Shown here: positions 1 to 4,472 of the stretch, in pieces
Layout: each line of letters opens with the position of its first letter
Numbering within the stretch: position 1 is the first letter of the stretch
From: Pseudomonadota bacterium
Lineage (GTDB): Bacteria > Desulfobacterota > Desulfovibrionia > Desulfovibrionales > Desulfovibrionaceae
Reading direction: 5' to 3'
DNA: 5,100 nucleotides
Assembly (NCBI GenBank): GCA_023390395.1
Contig: JAEWCY010000190.1
Location: forward strand, 1 to 5,100
The notes under the pieces: generated by a model
What the model saw: only the letters and a program-made list of their open reading frames with translations
Told to the model about the DNA's origin: nothing
Database searches by the model: none
Translations under genes and position numbers: made by a program

Positions 1-333
1 GCCGGGGCCTGCCTGGCCGTGGGCGCGCTGTGCTCCCGGGGGGAGGCCGCCGGGGCGCGCGCCGCCGTGCGCCGCGAGGCCGCCGCCATCCACGAAGCCT
101 TCACCCGCCGCCACAAGTCGGCCTGCTGCCGGGTGCTGACCAAGCCCGTGAAAGACGACAAAAAAGCCCACGACGCCCAGTGCGCCGGGCTGACGGGGTT
201 CGGCGCGCAGCTGGCCGTGCGCGCCGTCCTGCGCCTGCGCCCGGAGCTCCTGGACAGCCCGCAGGCCGGCATTCGCCGGGAAGGCCGCCTGTGCGGCCGC
301 CTCAAGTGGCTGCTCTCGTTTTTTTGCCGCTGA
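1..333 (+). CDS. C_GCAxxG_C_C-family-like redox protein, 3' end only
   Basis: The frame is open from the first base to TGA at 331-333 (110 codons), so this is probably the C-terminal part of a gene starting left of the window; a GTG at 19 is possible but has no convincing ribosome binding site. The visible part has cysteines at local residues 4, 11, 42, 43, 61, 98 and 109. The order fits the C_GCAxxG_C_C family: a GACLAVGAL-like segment, a helix ending in FTRRHKS, then CCRVLTKPV (family pattern 'G-x-x-x-C-R-x-L') and a later C-x-x-L helix at 61-64. Members are small, cysteine-rich, presumably metal- or redox-active helical proteins common in anaerobes; their substrates are mostly unknown. The tail after residue 85, rich in Arg and Leu and ending SFFCR, is not part of the family pattern I recall. 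The family call is from pattern memory, so moderate. The diagnostic N-terminal cysteines are outside the window. Confidence 0.62.
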   Translation, partial: AGACLAVGALCSRGEAAGARAAVRREAAAIHEAFTRRHKSACCRVLTKPVKDDKKAHDAQCAGLTGFGAQLAVRAVLRLRPELLDSPQAGIRREGRLCGRLKWLLSFFCR

Positions 334-365
334 GCGGCGCGGCGCCCTGAGCCTGGACCGCTGTT

Positions 366-379
366 GCGACGCGCGTCGC
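366..379. repeat. 14-bp perfect palindrome (gcgacgc/gcgtcgc)
   Basis: The fourteen bases read identically on both strands, with no spacer. The palindrome lies 33 bases after the stop of the C_GCAxxG-like gene and about 57 bases upstream of the candidate -35 box at 436. It could be a dimeric regulator site, but in DNA this GC-rich short palindromes also arise by chance. Confidence 0.5.
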
Positions 380-394
380 CCCCCCGTCTCCGGG

Positions 395-419
395 TTGCCG
401 CGACGCGACGTTGCGGCAA
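395..419 (+). repeat. Stem-loop with 11-bp stem (ttgccgc…gcggcaa)
   Basis: Arms 395-401 and 413-419 are perfect inverted repeats. The stem continues inward through a G-U pair (402/412) and three more pairs (403-405 with 409-411), leaving a 3-base loop at 406-408. No T tract follows, so it is not a standard intrinsic terminator, although its place 62 bases past a stop codon would suit transcript 3'-end protection. The right arm starts a tandem copy of gcggcaaa (413-420 and 421-428). Confidence 0.5.
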
Positions 420-435
420 AGCGGCAAAGCCGTAT

Positions 436-464
436 TTGACAACGTCCATTACCGTCCGTACCTT
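436..464 (+). promoter_or_regulatory. Candidate sigma70-type promoter for the TIR-FGE gene
   Basis: A perfect TTGACA at 436-441 is followed after 17 bases by TACCTT at 459-464, which matches the -10 consensus at only 3 of 6 positions. Transcription from here would begin near 471 and give a leader of about 67 bases before the ATG at 538. The good -35 box and spacing in an otherwise very GC-rich gap are the support; the weak -10 is the doubt. Confidence 0.4.
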
Positions 465-537
465 CGCCCGCATCCGATCACAGTTCCAGAGCGCCTGACA
501 GTCATGCCCCACCGGGCGCATTGCGACGACGCGTACG

Positions 538-2142
538 ATGGCCGACGACAAATCCGGTTTCGACGTCTTCATCAGCTTCAAAAGCGAAGACGAAAAACAT
601 GCCCGCAAGGTCTACGACTTTTTGCGCGGTCATGGCTTCACGCCTTTTTTCAGCAAGGTTTCCGTCAGCTACGTCGGCGACTCGCAATACCTCAAATCCA
701 TCGGCGAAGCCATCGCCCAATGCCGCCACATGGTCGTCGTCGCCTCCAGGCAGGAACATATCCTTTCCGGATGGGTGGAATACGAGTGGGGCATCTTCGT
801 CGCCCGGCGCAACGACGGGAAAACCGGCGGCAACCTGGTCACGGTGCTCACAGGGGACATGACCGTAGGCAAGCTGCCCGAAGCCCTGTCCCCTTTCCAG
901 TCCCTGCCCCTTTCCAGCGCCGGCCTGGAGGAAATGCTGCGCTTCCTGGATTACGCGCCCACCGGCCAGGCCGCGCCGCCGCCCGCCAAACCCAGCCGCG
1001 CCGTCGCGCTCAAAGCCCTTGCCTTGCTGTGCCTGGCCGTCCTGGCCGGCCTGTACCTTTACGAAAAGATCGTCGCTCCCGAGCGTGAACCGGCAGCCGT
1101 TCCCCGGGCGACGCAGGCCCCGTCCCCCGCCGCCGCCCCCCGGGACGCCCTTTCCCCAGCGTCGCCGGCCACCACGAACGGCCCCGCCGTTCAGGTCCCG
1201 GCGGCCGCCGCCACGGCCGCGTCCGTCCAGGCGCAAACGCCGCAGGCTCCGGCCGCCCCGTCGTCCCCGTCCCCCGTCGCCGCGGAAGCGCCCCGTGCCG
1301 CCCCTTCCCCGTCCAGGACCTGGACCGAGCCCCTGACCGGCATGCAGTTCGTCTGGGTGCCGGGCGACTGCTACGCCATGGGCAATCCCTTGAGCAAAGA
1401 GCACTGGCGCGGCGACGAGGGGCCCGTGCACGAGGTCTGCCTGGACGGCTTCTGGCTCGGCAAGACGGAGGTGACGCGGGGCCAGTTCGCCAAGTTCGTC
1501 GCCGCCACCGGCTACAAGACCGACGCGGAGAAGCAGGGCTGGAGCCTCACCTACAACGGCAAGTGGAAGAAGGTGCCGAACGTGACGTGGAGGACTCCGG
1601 GATTCGCGCAGACGGACCAGCATCCCGTGGTCCATGTGTCCAAGGTCGATGCCCAGGCCATGCTCCGCTGGCTCGCGGCGTCGGGTTCGAGCGCCTTCGC
1701 CCTGCCCACGGAAGCGCAGTGGGAATACGCCTGTCGCGCCCGGTCCCACGTGTTCCGGCCCTGGAACGACGACGCCGCCGCGGCCTGCGGCTACGCCAAC
1801 GTCTACGACCGCTCCGGGCAAGGCGAGATCCCATATCCCTGGGAGCCCTTTCCCTGCGACGACCACGCCCCCCGGACCGCGCCCGCGGGCCAGTACAAGG
1901 CCAACGCCTTCGGCCTGTCCGACATGCTCGGCAACGCCTGGGAATGGACCGCCGACCGCCATGGCTGGTACGACGCCTCGCAGCGCGACAACCCCCTGGC
2001 CACGTCCGGCGACGGCTACGTCATCCGGGGCGGGGGCTGGAACAGCGGCCAGGACGCGAGCTGCGTGCGGCGGGAAAACGTGGGTATGGACATCATCCGG
2101 GCGGATAACCTAGGCTTGCGCCTCGTCAGAAAGGAACGCTGA
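538..2142 (+). CDS. TIR domain / transmembrane / FGE-SUMF1-like fusion protein
   Basis: 534 residues. Residues 7-~115 form a TIR domain: FDVFISFKSED at the first strand, a BB-loop region near 35-48, VVVAS at 66-70, then SGWVEYEW with a WxxxE pattern (W79, E83), where E83 sits as the catalytic Glu of NAD-cleaving TIR domains. One hydrophobic helix (about 155-176) follows the basic stretch KPSRAVALK, which predicts N-terminus inside. Residues 181-262 are a Pro/Ala/Ser linker. Residues 263-533 are an FGE-sulfatase/SUMF1/EgtB-type domain: GMQFVWVPG (268-276), DGFWLGKTEVT (303-313), LPTEAQWEYACR (389-400), GLSDMLGNAWEW (459-470), RGGGWN (497-502) and GLRLVR (526-531). Of the copper-binding Cys pair of true formylglycine-generating enzymes only one aligned Cys (C509) remains; the other is S503, so this is probably a binding rather than an oxidising domain. 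An in-frame TGA at 496-498 leaves ATG 538 as the only start; no clear Shine-Dalgarno precedes it. Domain calls are strong; a signalling or defence role is inference. Confidence 0.9.
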   Translation: MADDKSGFDVFISFKSEDEKHARKVYDFLRGHGFTPFFSKVSVSYVGDSQYLKSIGEAIAQCRHMVVVASRQEHILSGWVEYEWGIFVARRNDGKTGGNLVTVLTGDMTVGKLPEALSPFQSLPLSSAGLEEMLRFLDYAPTGQAAPPPAKPSRAVALKALALLCLAVLAGLYLYEKIVAPEREPAAVPRATQAPSPAAAPRDALSPASPATTNGPAVQVPAAAATAASVQAQTPQAPAAPSSPSPVAAEAPRAAPSPSRTWTEPLTGMQFVWVPGDCYAMGNPLSKEHWRGDEGPVHEVCLDGFWLGKTEVTRGQFAKFVAATGYKTDAEKQGWSLTYNGKWKKVPNVTWRTPGFAQTDQHPVVHVSKVDAQAMLRWLAASGSSAFALPTEAQWEYACRARSHVFRPWNDDAAAACGYANVYDRSGQGEIPYPWEPFPCDDHAPRTAPAGQYKANAFGLSDMLGNAWEWTADRHGWYDASQRDNPLATSGDGYVIRGGGWNSGQDASCVRRENVGMDIIRADNLGLRLVRKER

Positions 2143-2209
2143 CCGACGAGAACCGCCCAGCCCGGCAGGACCTCCGCTCCGCCGGCTTCCCGCCGCGCCA
2201 ACGCAATCC

Positions 2210-2224
2210 CCTTGCCGCAAGGAG
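2210..2224 (+). promoter_or_regulatory. Ribosome binding site of the M15 gene inside a small dyad
   Basis: AAGGAG at 2219-2224, five bases before ATG 2230, fixes the start of the peptidase and argues against the in-frame TTG at 2212. The first four bases of this site are also the right arm of a short inverted repeat (ccttg 2210-2214, caagg 2218-2222, loop ccg), so a five-pair hairpin could partly cover it. Confidence 0.6.
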
Positions 2225-2229
2225 CCGTC

Positions 2230-3090
2230 ATGCCGCGCCTGCTTTCGCACGTCCTGCTCTTCTGTTGTCTTCTGCTCGCCGCCCTGCCGGCCAAGGCCCA
2301 GACGCTTTCCCCCCAGGCCCGGCGCGACCTGTCGGTCCTGGCCACGGCCTATCCCGGCGTCATCCGGGCCGTGGAGGTCGCGCCGGACGGACGGGCCACG
2401 GTCGTGCTGTCCGACGGCTCGCGCGTCGTCTACGACGACGGCCGGCCGCGCTCGGCCGAGGAACTGGTCGACGCTCCCGACCTCAAGTCCATGTTCGTCC
2501 AGCCCTATCCCCTGGGGCCGGTCGTCGCCGAGCCGCCCCTGTGGTTCTCGCCCGGCCGTCAGCGCGTGCAGGCGCTCTTCTTCGCCCTCTACGGCCACAG
2601 CCAGGCCGAGGTGCGCGCCGCCTGCCGCCCGGTCCCCTTCTTCAACCAGTCCATCCCGTTCAACGCCCGCCAGGGCGCGGCCGAAGCCTTCGCCCGGGTC
2701 TCGGCCAGGCTGGAAAAGCTCGCCGCCGCCGATCCCGGCATCCGCAAATACCTGCTGCCCGCCTCGGGCGGCATGGTCTGGCGCGTGATCGCCGGCACGG
2801 ACCGGCTCTCGGCCCACTCCTTCGCCGCCGCCGTGGACGTGAGCCCCCGGGGCAACCCCTACTGGCGCAACCTGCCGCGCGGCAAGAACATGCTCGCCGT
2901 GCGCCAGGCCTTTCCCCCGTCGGTGGTGGCGGCCTTCGAGGCCGAAGGCTTCGTCTGGGGCGGCAAGTGGGCGGAGTTCGACCTCATGCACTTCGAGTAC
3001 CGTCCGGAGCTGATTCTGCTGGCCCGGCTGGCGCGCGGCGAAACGCCGCCCCTGGCCGCCATCGACGCCCTGGTGCGCCCGGCGCGCTGA
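2230..3090 (+). CDS. Secreted M15-type D,D-carboxypeptidase / peptidoglycan peptidase
   Basis: 286 residues from ATG 2230; the strong AAGGAG five bases upstream and the signal peptide starting right at this Met decide the start. Residues 1-23 are a signal peptide (basic MPR, hydrophobic core, AKA before Q24), so the mature protein should act in the periplasm. The C-terminal half has the M15 zinc site: SAHSFAAAVDV at 194-204 (family S-x-H-x-x-x-x-A-x-D; ligands H196 and D203), then WGGKWAEFDLMHFEY at 243-257, with H254 as third ligand and D251 three residues before it. VanX/VanY types have Glu at that catalytic-side position; Asp is typical of the M15_4/endolysin-like branch. The usual Gly in the first motif is Ala. 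The expected substrate is a peptide stem of peptidoglycan (D-Ala-D-Ala or L-Ala-D-Glu bond); which one cannot be told. It lies 87 bases downstream of the TIR-FGE gene with no clear terminator between, so cotranscription is possible. Confidence 0.85.
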   Translation: MPRLLSHVLLFCCLLLAALPAKAQTLSPQARRDLSVLATAYPGVIRAVEVAPDGRATVVLSDGSRVVYDDGRPRSAEELVDAPDLKSMFVQPYPLGPVVAEPPLWFSPGRQRVQALFFALYGHSQAEVRAACRPVPFFNQSIPFNARQGAAEAFARVSARLEKLAAADPGIRKYLLPASGGMVWRVIAGTDRLSAHSFAAAVDVSPRGNPYWRNLPRGKNMLAVRQAFPPSVVAAFEAEGFVWGGKWAEFDLMHFEYRPELILLARLARGETPPLAAIDALVRPAR

Positions 3091-3100
3091 GCTCCTTCCC

Positions 3101-3119
3101 CGGCGCGTCCGCCGCGCCG
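3101..3119 (+). repeat. 7-bp GC hairpin just after the M15 stop
   Basis: Arms cggcgcg (3101-3107) and cgcgccg (3113-3119) are perfect inverted repeats around the loop tccgc, ten bases after the TGA. No T tract follows, so it may protect the 3' end or help termination, but it is not an intrinsic terminator by itself. Confidence 0.45.
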
Positions 3120-3144
3120 TCCGTCGCCTCCCCGCCGTGCGTCC

Positions 3145-3177
3145 GCAACCGGTGCGACATGTTGCATACTTTTTTTT
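3145..3177 (+). terminator. Candidate weak intrinsic terminator after the M15 gene
   Basis: Eight T residues (3170-3177) stand out sharply in this GC-rich DNA. Ahead of them, gcaac (3145-3149) pairs with gttgc (3161-3165). An alternative small hairpin, tgcga/ttgca (3153-3157 with 3162-3166, one G-U pair), occupies part of the same stretch. Stems are short and end four bases before the T run, so efficiency would be modest; position, 80 bases after the stop and before the hydrogenase promoter, is right. Confidence 0.4.
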
Positions 3178-3254
3178 AGTTCGTATCCTTTACTTCTCCC
3201 CCCGAGGCACCCCCGTAACACCCTTGAATCACGTGAAAATTTTGGCAAACCCCA

Positions 3255-3283
3255 TTGACGTCGCCTGCAAGGCGTGATTTACT
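3255..3283 (+). promoter_or_regulatory. Candidate sigma70-type promoter of the [NiFe] hydrogenase operon
   Basis: TTGACG (3255-3260, 5 of 6 consensus bases) is followed after exactly 17 bases by TTTACT (3278-3283, 4 of 6). The spacer contains a 5-bp dyad, cgcct (3262-3266) and aggcg (3270-3274), which could be a regulator site. Transcription would start near 3290. No experimental start is known to me for this strain. Confidence 0.5.
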
Positions 3284-3330
3284 GCGACAGGGAACACGTA
3301 ATTCGGCTGGCTCTTTTTTGTGCCATCGCA

Positions 3331-3369
3331 ACGCGCCGGGGGCGGGCAACAAGCCGGTCCCCGGCGCGT
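3331..3369 (+). promoter_or_regulatory. Leader stem-loop I (11-bp perfect stem)
   Basis: acgcgccgggg (3331-3341) pairs perfectly with ccccggcgcgt (3359-3369); a G-U and a C-G pair (3342/3358, 3343/3357) extend it inward. It is among the strongest structures in the window and lies in the presumed 5' untranslated region, 84 bases before the hydrogenase start. No T tract follows. Possible roles are mRNA stabilisation or part of a switch with stem-loop II. Confidence 0.6.
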
Positions 3370-3389
3370 GCGACGCGAGGGATGGAGGC

Positions 3390-3433
3390 GACATGCCCGG
3401 TGCGCCATGGCGGCAGGCGGGCATGTCCTTTTT
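3390..3433 (+). terminator. Leader stem-loop II plus T tract: attenuator-like
   Basis: gacatgcccg (3390-3399) pairs perfectly with cgggcatgtc (3418-3427). The 18-base loop itself contains the palindrome cgccatggcg (3403-3412), so the whole can fold as a two-tier hairpin. After one C come five T residues (3429-3433), the layout of an intrinsic terminator. It ends only seven bases before the hydrogenase Shine-Dalgarno, i.e. after the promoter and before the first gene, which is where an attenuator sits. The T tract is short, so it may instead be a stabilising 5' hairpin. Confidence 0.45.
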
Positions 3434-3439
3434 GAAAAC

Positions 3440-3447
3440 AAAGGAGG
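3440..3447 (+). promoter_or_regulatory. Strong ribosome binding site of the small subunit
   Basis: AAAGGAGG lies six bases before ATG 3454, close to an ideal Shine-Dalgarno and spacing. It fits a highly expressed protein and decides the start. Confidence 0.85.
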
Positions 3448-3453
3448 ACGTTT

Positions 3454-4398
3454 ATGAACTTTTCCGTGGGTCTTGGCAGGGATGATGCGGAAAAACGGCT
3501 TGAGCAGAACGGCGTCTCCCGCCGCGACTTCATGAAATTCTGCGCCACCGTTGCGGCGGCCATGGGCATGGGGCCGGCCTTCGCCCCCAAGGTGGCCCAG
3601 GCCCTGACGGCCAAACGCCGCCCCTCCGTCGTGTGGCTGCACAACGCCGAGTGCACCGGCTGCACCGAGGCGGCGCTGCGGACCATCAAACCCTACATCG
3701 ATTCGCTCATCCTCGACACCATCTCCCTGGACTACCAGGAGACCATCATGGCCGCCGCCGGCGAAGCCGCCGAGGAAGCTCTGCACAAGGCCGTGGAATC
3801 CCCCGACGGATTCTACCTGGTGGTCGAGGGCGGCCTGCCCACCGTGGACGGCGGCAACTGGGGCATGGTCTCCGGGCATCCCATGCTGGAGACCACCAAG
3901 AAGATCGCTCCCAAGGCCAAGGGCGTCATCAGCCTCGGCACCTGCGCCGCCTACGGCGGCATCCAGAAGGCCAAGCCGAACCCCAGCCAGGCCGTGAGCG
4001 TCACCGAGGGCACGGGCATCAAGACCATCAATATCTCCGGCTGCCCGCCAAACCCCATCAATTTCATCGGCGCCGTGGTCCACGTGCTGGAAAAGGGCAT
4101 CCCCGAGCTCGATTCCAACGGCCGCCCGAAGATCTTCTTCGGCGAGCTGGTCCACGACAACTGTCCGCGCCTGCCGCATTTCGAGGCTTCCGAATTCGCT
4201 CCCTCCTTCGATTCCGAAGAGGCCAAGAAAGGCTTCTGCCTCTACGAACTCGGCTGCAAGGGTCCCGTGACCTACAACAACTGTCCGAAGGTGCTTTTCA
4301 ACCAGGTCAACTGGCCCGTCCAGGCCGGCCACCCCTGCATCGGGTGCAGCGAGCCGGATTTCTGGGACACCATGACCCCCTTCTACGAGCAGGGCTAG
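3454..4398 (+). CDS. hynB: Periplasmic [NiFe] hydrogenase, small subunit precursor
   Basis: 314 residues, full length for the Desulfovibrio group 1 enzyme. It carries the three Fe-S clusters that take electrons from the Ni-Fe site of the large subunit to periplasmic cytochrome c. Residues 1-50 are a Tat signal with SRRDFMKF at 22-29; cleavage is expected after A50 (AQA/LTAK). Proximal [4Fe-4S] ligands: C67, C70 (ECTGC), C164 (GTC) and C197 (GCPPNP). Distal [4Fe-4S]: H234 and C237 (VHDNC), C262 and C268. Medial cluster: C277, C295, C298, with P288 in the place of a fourth Cys; minus 50 this is P238 of the D. fructosovorans enzyme, known to keep that cluster [3Fe-4S]. Most of the protein, notably the last 80 residues, matches my recollection of D. 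fructosovorans. Start set by AAAGGAGG six bases upstream. The large-subunit gene follows after 74 bases. Naming varies: hynB in D. vulgaris usage, hydA or hynA in D. gigas and D. fructosovorans records. Confidence 0.97.
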   Translation: MNFSVGLGRDDAEKRLEQNGVSRRDFMKFCATVAAAMGMGPAFAPKVAQALTAKRRPSVVWLHNAECTGCTEAALRTIKPYIDSLILDTISLDYQETIMAAAGEAAEEALHKAVESPDGFYLVVEGGLPTVDGGNWGMVSGHPMLETTKKIAPKAKGVISLGTCAAYGGIQKAKPNPSQAVSVTEGTGIKTINISGCPPNPINFIGAVVHVLEKGIPELDSNGRPKIFFGELVHDNCPRLPHFEASEFAPSFDSEEAKKGFCLYELGCKGPVTYNNCPKVLFNQVNWPVQAGHPCIGCSEPDFWDTMTPFYEQG

Positions 4399-4461
4399 AC
4401 GCTTCCTGCCGGTCATGGCCGATCCCCGAACACCTTCTAACTGCAGCGCACGTCTCGTGAC

Positions 4462-4466
4462 GGAGG
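4462..4466 (+). promoter_or_regulatory. Ribosome binding site of the large subunit
   Basis: GGAGG, six bases before ATG 4473, in a 74-base gap (4399-4472) with no promoter-like pair or terminator that I can see. It supports the chosen start and separate translation initiation of the large subunit from the shared mRNA. Confidence 0.8.
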
Positions 4467-4472
4467 AAGCAT

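Larger units (their letters stand above)
3091..3453. other. 363-base non-coding region ahead of the hydrogenase operon
   Basis: No convincing gene is seen here. In order it holds a GC hairpin, a T8 tract, a relatively AT-rich patch, an 8-base palindrome tcacgtga (3229-3236), a sigma70-like promoter (3255-3283), a six-T run without a hairpin (3314-3319), two strong stem-loops (3331-3369 and 3390-3427), a short T tract and the hydrogenase ribosome binding site. If the promoter is right, the untranslated leader is about 165 bases, long enough for post-initiation control. Confidence 0.6.

Noticed and set aside
326..338. gccgc/gcggc hairpin over the stop codon of the first gene as a terminator
   Set aside because: The T run (319-325) lies before the hairpin, not after it, so neither strand has terminator layout.
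502..1962. Long open frame on the minus strand (486 codons) across the TIR-FGE gene
   Set aside because: Low-complexity Gly/Arg/Val-rich translation with no recognisable domain, lying antisense to a gene with clear domains; typical of GC-rich third-position bias.
2212..2229. TTG start six codons upstream for the M15 peptidase
   Set aside because: It would lie before the AAGGAG that serves ATG 2230 and would add MPQGAV ahead of an otherwise normal signal peptide.
2265..3179. 304-codon plus-strand frame inside and past the M15 gene
   Set aside because: Arg/Pro/Ala-rich shadow of the real frame, with no ribosome binding site or motif.
3162..3190. Alternative sigma70 promoter TTGCAT-17-TATCCT
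   Set aside because: The -35 matches only 3 of 6 bases and the pair overlaps the T8 tract that better fits a terminator; the pair at 3255-3283 is stronger.
3243..3258. Sigma54-type -24/-12 promoter (tggca…ttga)
   Set aside because: The distance between the GG and the second element is one base too long, and the -12 dinucleotide is GA instead of GC.
3314..3319. Six-T run as an intrinsic terminator
   Set aside because: No stable stem directly precedes it.
3229..4416. 395-codon open frame on the minus strand across the hydrogenase small subunit
   Set aside because: Antisense to a gene with all expected Fe-S ligands; the translation is Gly/Val/Asp-rich without motifs.
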